Shown: positions 1 through 9,168, numbered from the stretch's first letter. The stretch is DNA of 64,000 nt from Anaerovirgula multivorans (GCF_900188145.1 NZ_FZOJ01000001.1:124001-188000); one strand, 5' to 3'. Program-made: numbers and translations. The notes: generated by a model from the letters alone, not told the origin.

Positions 1-1
1 A

Positions 2-682
2 TTAGGAGCAAACAATACCAATTTTGTTAATCCCCATGGCCTATCACATAATGATCATTATACAACAGCTTATGATTTAGCTATTATCACAAGAGAAGCA
101 TTAAGAAATCCCACCTTCAAAGAAGTAGTGAAAACAAAATTTTGGTTAGCTGAACGTGATGGTTACCAACATTTCACCAATAAGAATAAGATATTGAATA
201 TATGCGAAGGGGGAGATGGTGTTAAAACAGGCTATACAATAAAGGCTGGCAGGTGCCTGGTTGCTTCAGCTACTAGAAATAACATGCAATTTATAGCCGT
301 TACGTTAAATGATGGAGATTGGTTTAATACAACCAATAAGTTATTAGATTATTCCTTTAATCAATATAAACCCTATACAGTTTTTAAGGCGCAGGACTTA
401 ATCAAAACCATAATGGTTAAGAATGGCGTCAAGACCACTATGTATTTAGAAGCGGCTAAAGAATTAATTGTTCCGATCCAAGAGGAAGAAGAAGGTAAAA
501 TATTATCTATCATACAAGCCCCTGAGACCGTCTCTGCTCCGGTGATCAAGGGCCAAAGAATTGGAAAAATTTCAACTTATCTAGATGGTGAGCTTATCAA
601 TAGTACCTATCTTTTAGCAAAGGAAGATATAGAACGATTAACTACAAAGGATAAGTTTTTAAGATTTTTCAAATTTAAGTGA
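2..682 (+). CDS. D-alanyl-D-alanine carboxypeptidase (DacF/PBP5 type), 5' partial
   Basis: The reading frame is open from base 2, so the gene begins before the window. The visible part has the end of the peptidase S11 domain, with the KTG motif in GDGVKTGYT, and then the beta-rich PBP5 C-terminal domain. Family members remove the terminal D-Ala from peptidoglycan pentapeptides outside the membrane; sporulating Firmicutes carry several. The SxxK and SxN motifs and the signal peptide are upstream of the window. An ATG at 128 is internal and not the start. A terminator follows. I am sure of the family, but cannot tell which paralogue (dacA, dacB or dacF) it is. Confidence 0.9.
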   Translation, partial: LGANNTNFVNPHGLSHNDHYTTAYDLAIITREALRNPTFKEVVKTKFWLAERDGYQHFTNKNKILNICEGGDGVKTGYTIKAGRCLVASATRNNMQFIAVTLNDGDWFNTTNKLLDYSFNQYKPYTVFKAQDLIKTIMVKNGVKTTMYLEAAKELIVPIQEEEEGKILSIIQAPETVSAPVIKGQRIGKISTYLDGELINSTYLLAKEDIERLTTKDKFLRFFKFK

Positions 683-734
683 CAATATTTATTATTTATT
701 ATACATTATCATAGATTCATTTATTAAATAAGAA

Positions 735-769
735 AAAAAGTGATAGCTTATAAAAGCTGTCGCTTTTTT
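735..769 (+). terminator. Rho-independent terminator of the carboxypeptidase gene
   Basis: Arms at 738-748 and 755-765 pair over 11 bp (two G-U pairs) around a 6-base loop and are followed by a T run at 764-769. Confidence 0.85.
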
Positions 770-857
770 CTTATGTTATATAAAAACATTGTAACAAAAA
801 TTGTTAAAATAAATATTCTAATATTATAGTGATTTTAAGGATAAAAGGAGGCAGATT

Positions 858-1790
858 ATGAACAACCATCGATGGCGGTGTATTGATGCTGGTAGTGAAT
901 ATTGCCCTTGTTACTTAGCTGAGACAATGGACTGTATTACCTGTTCTCATTTGAAAGGAAAAGAATTTTGTGATTGTGATTGGAGAGGTATATGTATATA
1001 TCAAGCTTATATCTTTGAAGGCAATAAGAAAAAGGACCCCAGAATGAGTTTACAGGTTGAGGTTGCAGAGATAAGAAAACTAGATGAAAATATATTGGAA
1101 TTAACCATAAAAGTTCCTCATACATTAGCTAGGCAACTCAATCAACCAGGCTCCTATATTTTTATACGAAATAAAAATTTCAATCAGTATTTTGATATAC
1201 CTATATCTATTATGCAAGCCGATACAAGAAATGATTTAATAAAAATAGCTGTAGAGGTTCATGGGATAAAGACAAAAACAATAAAGTCTATTAATGATCA
1301 ATTACTGATACGAGGGCCCTATTGGAATGGTATCTTTGGACTGGATCATCTAAAGCAGGTTCAGAATAGCAAATGTTTAGTAGCAGTGCGCGGTATTGCA
1401 CAAGCTCCAGCAGTACTAGTAATTAAGCATTTGTTGAAAAATAACAATTCCGTCGATTTAATAATTGATAAGACTTCAACCAGTTATAATTTTATAGCGG
1501 AATATTGTAATATACAGGAAGTAAAGGAATGTAACCTTTATGAAGCTGAAGGACTAGAATTTCTCAACAGACAAATATCTTCTAAAGATTATGAACTGAT
1601 TTTTTTAGGCACTTCTGACTATTTACGAGAAAAAGTGTTTTTGTCTATTGAGAATATAAAGAACTTCAGAATCGTAACGACTAATAATAATGAAATCTGT
1701 TGTGGCGAAGGGATTTGCGGCTCATGTACGAATCATGATATAAATGGAATCCCGATTCGAACATGTAAGGCTCAGATGATAACAAACTAG
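858..1790 (+). CDS. PyrK-like FAD/NAD-binding electron-transfer protein with N-terminal Cys-rich extension
   Basis: 310 aa. Residues about 70-290 look like the ferredoxin-reductase fold of dihydroorotate dehydrogenase electron-transfer subunits (PyrK) and sulfide dehydrogenase SudB. It ends in a [2Fe-2S] motif, CCGEGICGSC, with a later Cys. The first 55 residues carry an unusual cluster of about ten cysteines (CPCYL, CITC, CDCDW, GIC), which suggests an extra metal or Fe-S site. The start has a strong AAGGAGG site. It lies 19 bp ahead of a FAD oxidoreductase, so the two probably form one complex that passes electrons between NAD(P)H and an unknown substrate. It is not a plain PyrK, because no pyrimidine genes are near. 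Confidence 0.7.
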   Translation: MNNHRWRCIDAGSEYCPCYLAETMDCITCSHLKGKEFCDCDWRGICIYQAYIFEGNKKKDPRMSLQVEVAEIRKLDENILELTIKVPHTLARQLNQPGSYIFIRNKNFNQYFDIPISIMQADTRNDLIKIAVEVHGIKTKTIKSINDQLLIRGPYWNGIFGLDHLKQVQNSKCLVAVRGIAQAPAVLVIKHLLKNNNSVDLIIDKTSTSYNFIAEYCNIQEVKECNLYEAEGLEFLNRQISSKDYELIFLGTSDYLREKVFLSIENIKNFRIVTTNNNEICCGEGICGSCTNHDINGIPIRTCKAQMITN

Positions 1791-1809
1791 AATTAGGGGG
1801 GGATTTCTT

Positions 1810-3105
1810 ATGACAAAACCGAAAGTTGTTAAGGTTGTTATTGTAGGTGGAGGTTGGGCTGGATGTGCAGCAGCTCTAACAGCAAAAAAATCTGGAGGAG
1901 AAGTTTCCATATACGAAAGAACAGATATGTTATTAGGCTTAGGTAATGTTGGTGGTATTATGAGGAACAATGGTAGATATACTGCTGCAGAGGAATCCAT
2001 CTTATTAGGAGCTAATGAGCTATTTCAATTATGTGATGAATGCTCTAGACATAAAAACATTGACTTTCCAGGACACAAGCATGCTAACCTTTATGATGTT
2101 GCAATTATAGAGCCTTCTGTTAGAAGGTTGATAAAATCAAAAGGTATCAATATATATCTTCAGCAGCGTGTTACTGATGTTATAAAACAAGGAAATAAGA
2201 TTACAGCTATAAAACTTCATGATGGCAGTATTATTCAAGGGGATATTTTTATTGAAACAACAGGCTCCACTGGGCCAATGGGGAACTGTTTAAAATACGG
2301 CAATGGCTGTGTTATGTGTATATTACGCTGTCCATCCTTCGGACCTAGAATTAGTTTAAGCTACAAAGCTGGCGTGGAGGATCTATTAGGGCAAAGGGCT
2401 GACGGTTCCTTTGGAGCTTTTAGCGGGTCATGTAAACTTAACAAAGAATCATTGTCTCAAAAGATCGTTGAAGAATTGAATAGTAAAGGCGTTGTGGTTT
2501 TACCAGTCCCTGAAGAAGAAATCAATATGGATAAATTAAATATAAAAGTGTGTCAACAATATGCTTTAAAGGATTATGCTGAAAATATAGTATTGCTTGA
2601 TACAGGTCATGCCAAATTAATGGCACCGTTCTATCCCTTAGATAAGCTTAGAAAATTAGAAGGCTTTGAGAATGCTAGATTTGAAGATCCTTATGCCGGC
2701 GGGGTAGGGAACTCTATTCGATATCTATCAATTGCTCCTCGAAATAATAGTATGAAGGTGAAGGGTATAGATAATTTATTATGTGCTGGCGAGAAAAGTG
2801 GTCTCTTTGTTGGCCATACAGAAGCAATTGTAACTGGAAGCTTAGCAGGACATAATAGCATTAGAATGTTACTAGGCATACCCTTGTTAGAACTACCTAG
2901 AAATCTCGCCTCTGGTGACTTAATAGCCTATGCTAATGCTGAAATATTAGAAGAAGAAGGTTTGAAAAAAAGATATACGTTTGCTGGTGGCGAGTATTTT
3001 AGAAGAATGCAGAAGTTGAGATTATATACTACAGACAGTAATAGTCTCAAGTCTAAAATAGAAAGATTAAATCTATTGAACATATACAACGAAAAATTAG
3101 TATAA
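1810..3105 (+). CDS. FAD-dependent oxidoreductase (GidA/fumarate-reductase-like flavoprotein)
   Basis: 431 aa. The N-terminus is a Rossmann FAD-binding motif, VGGGWAGCAAA, followed by a strand ending in YERTD that would hold the ribose. A second FAD contact, with LLCAGEKSG, is near the C-terminal third. A Cys-containing stretch (CVMCILRCPSFGP, about residue 167) resembles that of folate-dependent MnmG/TrmFO-like proteins and may hold a redox centre. RBS GGGGGG lies just upstream. It is translationally close to the PyrK-like gene and should act with it. The substrate is unknown; I do not call it MnmG or TrmFO, which have other lengths and contexts. Confidence 0.7.
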   Translation: MTKPKVVKVVIVGGGWAGCAAALTAKKSGGEVSIYERTDMLLGLGNVGGIMRNNGRYTAAEESILLGANELFQLCDECSRHKNIDFPGHKHANLYDVAIIEPSVRRLIKSKGINIYLQQRVTDVIKQGNKITAIKLHDGSIIQGDIFIETTGSTGPMGNCLKYGNGCVMCILRCPSFGPRISLSYKAGVEDLLGQRADGSFGAFSGSCKLNKESLSQKIVEELNSKGVVVLPVPEEEINMDKLNIKVCQQYALKDYAENIVLLDTGHAKLMAPFYPLDKLRKLEGFENARFEDPYAGGVGNSIRYLSIAPRNNSMKVKGIDNLLCAGEKSGLFVGHTEAIVTGSLAGHNSIRMLLGIPLLELPRNLASGDLIAYANAEILEEEGLKKRYTFAGGEYFRRMQKLRLYTTDSNSLKSKIERLNLLNIYNEKLV

Positions 3106-3113
3106 AGATATTA

Positions 3114-3145
3114 TAATTAACAGGGCAAAATTGCCCTGTTAATTA
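3114..3145. terminator. Bidirectional terminator between convergent genes
   Basis: A perfect 15-bp inverted repeat (3114-3128 and 3131-3145, 2-base loop) with A/T-rich flanks sits between the FAD oxidoreductase and uvsE. It even overlaps the uvsE stop codon. Confidence 0.85.
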
Positions 3146-4104
3146 ATTTCTATAGAGGCTTCATTTACTATGCTAATATGTTCTTCGTTTTTTAATTCAT
3201 CTATTAACTTAAATAAAGCTAAATCTTTTTTCTTTGCCTCGATCATTACATCAAAGTCATGTGAATACTTCTCAGCTATCCCTATAAAATCCATTAGAAA
3301 GTTCTTGTCAACATAATCAGCATGAGCTCTTATGTTTTTTTGATCTTTAGGGCTTGAAACATGAATTTTAGGAGGATACTTTTCATTGACCCATGTTTGA
3401 AATATGTTGGGCAAAAGTTCTTCAAGGCTTTCGCCATTATTATTACACCAATGATGATGAATGTCTAATACCATAGGTATAGATAGACTTTGACATATCT
3501 CTAATACCTCCTTAGCAGTAAAGGATTTATCATCATTTTCCAGTATAATCCTATCTTGATATCTTTTTTCCATCTCTTGAAAATTTTTAATAAACCTTTC
3601 AGAAGCTGTTTTTTTATTGCCATATGTACCTCCCACATGTAAAACCAATTTAGCATCCTTTGCACTTAAATTCATAGCCTCAAAGATCTTTACATGGTAT
3701 TCTAAATCTTTCAACGAAGCCTGTAGGATATCTTCTTTAAGCGTATTAATTAAAGTGAAGTGATCAGGATGCGCACTTACCCTAAGCCCATTTTCTAATA
3801 TGTAATTTCCTATATCTTTATATAATCCAGCAAATTCTTGAATATAGTTCCATGGTAAAGCCTCAGGATGAGTAGCTAAAGGTACAAGCTTGGAAGTGAA
3901 ACGGTATAACATAATATTGTAAGCTCTATTATAGATCAGAATTCTTTTAGTGGTGTCTAAATTTTTCTTTGTTAAAGTTTTTAATTTATATAGCTTTGTT
4001 TCATCATCTGAAAGCTTACAAAACTGTTTGAAAGTAATTGTTTTGTTAGGAGATCCCTCATTAACATTTAGAGCTATTGCAACATACCCTAATCGTATTC
4101 TCAA
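3139..4104 (-). CDS. uvsE: UV damage endonuclease UvsE/UvdE
   Basis: About 321 aa. The enzyme nicks DNA 5' of UV photoproducts and some abasic sites in an excision pathway independent of UvrABC. The sequence follows the Bacillus UvsE pattern: RLGYVAIALN start, PLATHPEALPW, RVSAHPDHFTLI, LHVGGTYGNK, ENDDKSFT, the metal-site DIHHHW, KIHVSSPKD and MIEAKKKD. I chose the TTG at 4104 because GGTGAGG lies just upstream and the family starts here; an ATG at 4134 would add ten residues lacking family similarity. It is a single gene, convergent with the FAD oxidoreductase. Confidence 0.92.
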   Translation of the reverse strand: MRIRLGYVAIALNVNEGSPNKTITFKQFCKLSDDETKLYKLKTLTKKNLDTTKRILIYNRAYNIMLYRFTSKLVPLATHPEALPWNYIQEFAGLYKDIGNYILENGLRVSAHPDHFTLINTLKEDILQASLKDLEYHVKIFEAMNLSAKDAKLVLHVGGTYGNKKTASERFIKNFQEMEKRYQDRIILENDDKSFTAKEVLEICQSLSIPMVLDIHHHWCNNNGESLEELLPNIFQTWVNEKYPPKIHVSSPKDQKNIRAHADYVDKNFLMDFIGIAEKYSHDFDVMIEAKKKDLALFKLIDELKNEEHISIVNEASIEIN

Positions 4105-4995
4105 ATAAATCACCTCACCTATTAATATACCCAAGTCAAAGATAAAGATAAATAATTATATTATCAAGTAGGGGAGGAACTGTGCTCATTGATATTACTA
4201 ATATGTCAATTGATATACATTATCATTTTCTGTAAATATGAATAAACATACAATGTATGTATGTACTGTATATTTATGTATGGTTATGCAGTGACTGGAT
4301 ATTACTTTAATAAAATGTCGAATGTAATAGAATAACTATAACTAATACTATGAAAATGTTGTCGAAGAATCACTGATTGATCCATGCACTTTAACGACAA
4401 AATTCATGGAGGCAATGTCAAAAAAACACGTATAGCTAAGGTGAATTTCTATGATTTTTTACAAAATTAGTAACTATAGGATATAATATTTTATAATTTA
4501 TTATTTATAAAGGTTAATGATTTGATTCATTATAAACCAAATAAATTATCAAACTGATTTGATCTAATTTGAGAATTATAATTTATTTATACAATTATTT
4601 ATTTTAAATGTTTTTATTGATACATAAATAAGTAAAAGGATATAAAGCATTATCTAGAATTTCAATGCAGAGACAGGCCTATTTACTGGCTCATCAAACT
4701 ATTCTTTAAATGTATATTTAGGGAATAGTTTGATGGAATTTATCTGTTGTCACAAAACTTATTACAAATCAGTTGTCTATAAGCCATTATTCTATCTGTT
4801 AGATATTTATATTGATTATATCGATTCATCTATTTAAGTAATATAAATTAAGTAATATAAAAAAAGTTATCTATATCATAAGTTGCAAGTTCTATATTAA
4901 TAGGGAAAACAATGGAATTAACTTCCTTGGAATTCTAGTTAGCCATATTTATTTTGTATTTCCAGTGTAATAGATGCTCTTATCTGTCCTGCTTC
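4105..4995. other. Long AT-rich gap without a recognisable gene
   Basis: I found no ORF with family similarity and no RNA gene in this 890 bp. It holds a 13-bp inverted repeat (4692-4704 and 4723-4735, 18-base loop). Short ATG-led stretches with stops near 4390-4440 may be the residue of a lost gene. Confidence 0.5.
4692..4735. repeat. 13-bp inverted repeat, hairpin
   Basis: CATCAAACTATTC at 4692-4704 pairs exactly with GAATAGTTTGATG at 4723-4735. No T run follows, so it is not a typical terminator. Function unknown. Confidence 0.6.
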
Positions 4996-5679
4996 TTAAT
5001 TGCTATCCAATTTATTAAACATTTTCATAAATTCATCATAGCTGGTTTTTACTTTTACCTTCCCCAGTAAAAATAGCTTTATAAGTCTTTTTATTTTTAT
5101 TCTGCTATTTTCTTTTGTTAATGATTTTTTCATTATATAATCTTCTATTTGACTTTCGTAAATTATATAGATGACCTCAGTTGCTTCTCCTAAATTTATA
5201 GGAAGAAGAAAAACATTATTTTCCTCGCAGTTTTTTAATATTTCCATGATCTTCTTTTTTAAGCCTTCTTCCCAAGAAGCAATGGTTTTTTCCTTCTCTT
5301 TAATTTCTTCTGCCAAATAAAAGGAACAATAAAATTGTTTCAATATATCTTTGTCCAGTTTATTAATTTCTTCGAAATGGAACATAAACAAAAATGTTAA
5401 TAATTCACTGAGATTATCCAGGTTTAAACTTCCATAATCCATAGATCTAATCCCATAATCTACATCATCCATTTTTTTTAAATCACTAAAAAAAGTTGCT
5501 ATAAATATCTCCTGTTTTGAAGAAAAATATCCATATATTGTGCTTACCCCTATTCCAATTTCACCTGCAATGTTTCTCAGGTTTGTTTTTTCAAATCCTT
5601 TTTCAACGAACATTTTTTTACTTGCTTCAAGTATTTTTTTTCTTGTTTTTATTTTTTCTTCTTCTGTAATCATTCCCAT
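4996..5679 (-). CDS. TetR/AcrR family transcriptional regulator
   Basis: 227 aa. Residues 8-55 form the TetR helix-turn-helix (KILEASKKMFVEKGF, then NIAGEIGIGVSTIYGYFSSKQEIF). The rest is an all-helical ligand domain without recognisable identity. RBS GGAGAGG precedes the start at 5679. Two similar CG-rich semi-palindromes lie 30-70 bp upstream (5709-5720 and 5741-5752) and are likely autoregulatory operators. The target beyond itself is not obvious: the nitroreductase upstream is on the same strand and closed off by a terminator. Confidence 0.88.
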   Translation of the reverse strand: MGMITEEEKIKTRKKILEASKKMFVEKGFEKTNLRNIAGEIGIGVSTIYGYFSSKQEIFIATFFSDLKKMDDVDYGIRSMDYGSLNLDNLSELLTFLFMFHFEEINKLDKDILKQFYCSFYLAEEIKEKEKTIASWEEGLKKKIMEILKNCEENNVFLLPINLGEATEVIYIIYESQIEDYIMKKSLTKENSRIKIKRLIKLFLLGKVKVKTSYDEFMKMFNKLDSN

Positions 5680-5708
5680 ACATTAAACACCTCTCCACAA
5701 AACTAATC

Positions 5709-5752
5709 CGAACGCATTCGCAAGGGGATATCATACAACACGAGCACGTTCG
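5709..5752. promoter_or_regulatory. Putative paired TetR operators
   Basis: Two 12-bp near-palindromes, read on the minus strand as CGAATGCGTTCG (5709-5720) and on the plus strand as CGAGCACGTTCG (5741-5752), share the CGA-N3-CGTTCG pattern and lie 32 bp apart centre to centre, upstream of the tetR start. They are too short for a LexA box. The operator role is inference. Confidence 0.5.
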
Positions 5753-5891
5753 AATTCCTTCTACGTATTTAAATATATCATATTCTAGATACTCTGATAA
5801 GAATATATCATTTATTTGGTGAGATAACCTATATCTCCTAACTAATATATCAATATTATATGGTAATTTCAACATATTAGTCAAATCATTA

Positions 5892-5921
5892 CAAAAAGTT
5901 CCCTTTAACCTAAGGGAACCT
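5892..5921 (-). terminator. Terminator of the nitroreductase gene
   Basis: 8-bp stem (5898-5905 with 5912-5919). Read on the minus strand it is followed by five T residues. Confidence 0.8.
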
Positions 5922-5958
5922 TCAAATTTTACTTTTCACCCTGTAGAGAAAATAAATT

Positions 5959-6717
5959 TTAAATATCTATCTGAAACCCCTGCTGACGGATAGCCTTGAG
6001 TATCTCTTGTCTATTAGACATAGAAGTATCTAATTTCGTCACTACTTGGTCACTGAAGGAATCTACTCTCCTATTTGCATTCCTTAAGTCATAGTAGGTT
6101 GTCATTTCTTCATCGTAATCCTTTATTTCTTCTAAATAACTATCAAAAATCCTATAACTGTTTTCAAAAACCCTAAGCCTATTTTCAAATCTTGGCTTAA
6201 GCTGTGGATGTTGATTGGGATATCCTATGCCCAATCCTACTACTGGAAATGTTAGCTTAGGTAGGTTTAAAACTTCACAAATTTTTATTGGATCATTTAA
6301 AATACTACCTAAATATACAGCACCTAAATCCATTGCTTCTGCTGCATTAACAACATTTTGAGATGCTAAACATGCATCGGTGAAGCCCTGAAAGAATCTA
6401 TCCATATCTGCTGCATTCTCAGTTGTCGGCCCTTTCTCCTTTGCAATGTTATTATTTCTAAATTGGTCTACCATAAATATCAATAGTTCTGGTGCCCTTC
6501 CCACATATTCCTGTTTACAAACCTCTGCAATTGCCTTTTTAATAGAGGGGGCTGTTACACGAATTATTGAATATGATTGCATGCCATTGGAGGTTGCAGT
6601 TCGTCTCGCAATCTCCATCAATGTATCGAAAACTTCTCTGGATATGCTTATATCCTTAAACTCACGGATTGTACGATGTTGAAGCTGTCTTTGAATCATT
6701 TCATTTATCTGGTTCAT
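5959..6717 (-). CDS. NADPH-dependent nitroreductase/flavin oxidoreductase (NfsA/NfrA type)
   Basis: 252 aa from the ATG at 6717, which has GGAGGG seven bases upstream. The N-terminus has the FMN phosphate contact HRTIREFKD, then RRTATSNGMQSYSII, and the mid-protein has AAEAMDLGAVYLGSI and FPVVGLGIGYP, all typical of the NfsA/FRP branch. The family reduces nitroaromatics, quinones or flavins as a homodimer with FMN in the cytosol. It is monocistronic, ended by a terminator. The physiological substrate cannot be read from the sequence. Confidence 0.88.
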   Translation of the reverse strand: MNQINEMIQRQLQHRTIREFKDISISREVFDTLMEIARRTATSNGMQSYSIIRVTAPSIKKAIAEVCKQEYVGRAPELLIFMVDQFRNNNIAKEKGPTTENAADMDRFFQGFTDACLASQNVVNAAEAMDLGAVYLGSILNDPIKICEVLNLPKLTFPVVGLGIGYPNQHPQLKPRFENRLRVFENSYRIFDSYLEEIKDYDEEMTTYYDLRNANRRVDSFSDQVVTKLDTSMSNRQEILKAIRQQGFQIDI

Positions 6718-6826
6718 CAAAAATCCCTCCGATTATAAATATTTCTCCCTTACTTATTTCTGTATTTGTTTATTCTTGCATAAAAGCATGCACCCTTTAA
6801 TAATTATATTCTTATGTCTATATCAA

Positions 6827-7021
6827 CTAATTCTTGTCTACAATAATAACTATAAATTTACCAAAAGTTTCTTGTGACGTTCCGATATAGTCTGCCAAAT
6901 CTTTTTTGCTCATGGATAATGTCACTTTATTTTCCTCGTCGGCCATACTTAAAATCATATCCACCACCCGCTGCTCCACATCATGAGTCCCTAACTGCTC
7001 TATTAGGTTTTCTGCATTGGT
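6827..7021 (-). pseudogene. Crp/Fnr regulator fragment (C-terminal HTH only)
   Basis: A minus-strand frame, missing the start and bounded by stops, reads ENLIEQLG, RVVDMILSMA and LSMSKKDLADYIGTSQETF. This is the winged-helix DNA-recognition region of Crp/Fnr regulators. The sensor domain is absent and the frame ends soon after the recognition helix. It is a decayed remnant of about 64 residues. Confidence 0.75.
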
Positions 7022-7093
7022 TCACTTAATTTCTTTAATATTTTATACCCCTTTACCTATCATATTACACCTATATTTGTATAATAACATTTT

Positions 7094-7195
7094 GATGTTC
7101 AAAATTTGCTTAATCATGACCATGCTCATGTTACGACTACACAATTGTATGCTGCCCATAAAAAGGACGTGAAGCGAGAAATTAGAAATTTTACC
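7094..7195 (+). pseudogene. Tyrosine recombinase C-terminal remnant
   Basis: These bases are strongly similar to 18909-18995, the 3' part of the intact recombinase. They encode DVQNLLNHDHAHVTTTQLYA and then AHKKDVKREI, including the catalytic Tyr. A two-codon insertion and loss of everything upstream make it nonfunctional. Confidence 0.8.
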
Positions 7196-7196
7196 A

Positions 7197-7234
7197 AACA
7201 AAAAGAGTCAAATGTAACCGCCCTTTTGACTCTT
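7197..7234. terminator. Terminator hairpin, copy of the one after the intact recombinase
   Basis: 10-bp stem (7203-7212 with 7225-7234). It resembles the hairpin at 19082-19113 after the intact recombinase, with stem changes that keep pairing (GTC/GAC here, GTT/AAC there). T residues follow on the minus strand, so here it would stop minus-strand transcripts. Confidence 0.7.
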
Positions 7235-7300
7235 AAAGTCATCATCTATTACCTTTTTATGTAGGGTTTAGCATATAAATGCCTATGCATATTAAACTGC

Positions 7301-7627
7301 TTAGCCTGAGTTTTCCAACCTTGATTTCCAAAAAAAAGTATATAACCATACTGGGAATAACTTGCTTGACATCAATTCAATAGCTTTAGAAGGAATAGTA
7401 TCATCATTAACTATTGATTTTGCAGCCATATCTAAGGCTTTGACTATATTTCTAGTCATACCACCTATTTGTTTAATAGGTCTGCCATTTATTGCAGAAC
7501 CACATCCCATAGTAAGACCTCCAAGCCACTTAAAGTTAGTTTTATCTGCAAAGCTTTTCAATATTTTAAGTGCAGTCTCACTATGAATAGCTTCAGGAAA
7601 GCCACTATAAATAAAAGAAGCTCTCTT
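7301..7627 (-). pseudogene. Truncated flavodoxin-family NAD(P)H oxidoreductase
   Basis: The frame opens directly after a stop at 7628-7630. It encodes YSGFPEAIHSETALKIL, KWLGGLTMGCGSAINGRP and the end of a multimeric-flavodoxin/NADPH-dependent FMN reductase. The N-terminal flavodoxin fold with the FMN-phosphate loop is missing. It lies just beyond the terminator of the bza operon. It is a remnant. Confidence 0.7.
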
Positions 7628-7642
7628 TTAAGAAAGCTTCTT
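7606..7642 (-). terminator. Terminator of the bza operon
   Basis: Arms 7615-7622 and 7635-7642 pair over 8 bp. On the minus strand they are followed by TTTTATTTAT, 26 bp beyond the bzaE stop. Confidence 0.75.
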
Positions 7643-7667
7643 AACCATAGATGTGTATGATGGAAAT

Positions 7668-9167
7668 CTATTTTAATATGCTATAAATATACTCCTTTGA
7701 AGAATTTATGGTATTTGCTTTATAGCTATCCTCGATGCTATTGCCCTTTTCTAGCAAGGCTAAAGTCTCTTCAAACACATGAACTAACATGGTGTTGACC
7801 TTGTCATAGTTTTCCGTCATACCTACTGCATTGTAGGTGCCGTTACACCATAAAGTCTTATAACAGCTAAAGATACAATTTGTTATCTCCCTCATGATGG
7901 TAGCAAATAGAGCTACCTGTGGATTTTTATAATCAGCACTTCCTTCATAGGTAGATAAAGAAGACAGTTTTAGTCTACCCTGCTCTTTTAATTCTTTGTA
8001 GGACTTTGTTCCTTGAAGAATAATTTGATGATGGTAAAGAACATTGACGGTAATATCAAGACTATTAAGAATCTCATTTCTTTTTAAGAAATCATAATTA
8101 ATTCTCAAGTCCTCCACCGTAGAATCTGGCTCAAACATGATGAATCCTACATTAGGTTTTATGCCATACTTTCTTAATATTTTTAAGGCTTTTTCGTTTT
8201 GTTCTACGGTGGTCATTTTATTTAATCTTTTTAAGCTTTCTTCTTTGCCGCTTTCCAGGCCGATGAGGATATGCTTTAGCCCTGCATCTACTAAAGCCTT
8301 TATGGATTCATCGTGGATATCATTTACTCTTGCTTCTATACCAAATTGTATATTTCTAGACTTTAATAAAGAAGCCAATTTTATAGCTCTTTCTTGTCCT
8401 TGTTTTCCTGGGCCAAAAAAATTGGGATCTGTAAAATAAAAGGATCTCATACCAGTTTTAGCAATAACTTGATCAATTTCCTGTACAATATTTTCAGGGC
8501 TTCTTCCTCGCCACCTAGAAGAACTGCCGATAAAAGGATTGATATAACAAAAACTACAGCTACCATAACAGCCTCTGCTTCCCATGATATTCACTTCCCC
8601 TATAGATAACGAAGCGACGGTCCTTTCTGGAAAGGGGATGCTATCTAAATCATCAAAGGCTTCAGCATATGCAATATGTATTTTATTTGTTGATTCCCTA
8701 TAGGCTATCCCCTTCAAATGGTGATGCATATCATGATCCTCTAGCTTTTCAACAAGCTGTAGGAAAGTCATCTCTGGTTCCCCAAGGATGATAGAATCTA
8801 GGGCGCTACACTCTTTGAAGATTTCTTCATAGGCAAAGGTAGGATAATAACCATAGGCTGTAATATAAGATACCAAACCCTCATTTTTTACTTTATCTAA
8901 AAGATGATATAGCTCTAAATCCGATTTCCATTGGTATACCATATGTATCCCCAATATCTTCGGTTTGCAGTTTTTAATCCTCTGATATATTCCTTCATAG
9001 GTGATTTTTTCTAGATTACCTTCAGTAATATCTACATGATGGTCCTGTTGTTTTAACACCCCCGCAATATATCCAGTGAACAAGCATGAGGAAAGTGGTG
9101 CATTAGCAATATCATTGATGTTTTCCTCATCAATGTTTCGAGGATGTTCTAATAATAAGATTTTCAT
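7668..9167 (-). CDS. bzaE: B12-binding radical SAM methyltransferase, BzaE-like (lower-ligand synthesis)
   Basis: 499 aa. Residues 1-150 are a cobalamin-binding-like Rossmann domain (KILGIHMVYQWKSD, ILGEPEMTF). The radical SAM core has the [4Fe-4S] motif CYGSCSFC near residue 200 and YFTDPNFFGPG after it. It is the last gene of the bza-type operon, one base after its partner. In the Eubacterium limosum pathway BzaE acts last and gives 5,6-dimethylbenzimidazole from the methoxy-methyl intermediate. The BzaD/BzaE assignment here rests on gene order, since both proteins are in the same family. Confidence 0.8.
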   Translation of the reverse strand: MKILLLEHPRNIDEENINDIANAPLSSCLFTGYIAGVLKQQDHHVDITEGNLEKITYEGIYQRIKNCKPKILGIHMVYQWKSDLELYHLLDKVKNEGLVSYITAYGYYPTFAYEEIFKECSALDSIILGEPEMTFLQLVEKLEDHDMHHHLKGIAYRESTNKIHIAYAEAFDDLDSIPFPERTVASLSIGEVNIMGSRGCYGSCSFCYINPFIGSSSRWRGRSPENIVQEIDQVIAKTGMRSFYFTDPNFFGPGKQGQERAIKLASLLKSRNIQFGIEARVNDIHDESIKALVDAGLKHILIGLESGKEESLKRLNKMTTVEQNEKALKILRKYGIKPNVGFIMFEPDSTVEDLRINYDFLKRNEILNSLDITVNVLYHHQIILQGTKSYKELKEQGRLKLSSLSTYEGSADYKNPQVALFATIMREITNCIFSCYKTLWCNGTYNAVGMTENYDKVNTMLVHVFEETLALLEKGNSIEDSYKANTINSSKEYIYSILK

Positions 9168-9168
9168 T

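Noticed and set aside
5709..5720. LexA box near tetR
   Set aside because: The palindrome is 12 bp rather than 14 and lacks the GTTY arm at the right distance.
5627..5884. 85-codon minus-strand frame upstream of and overlapping tetR
   Set aside because: It overlaps the tetR HTH region in another frame, contains the operator-like sites, and has no ribosome site or family likeness.
7362..7660. Two plus-strand frames over the flavodoxin remnant
   Set aside because: Antisense shadows of the recognisable minus-strand fragment.
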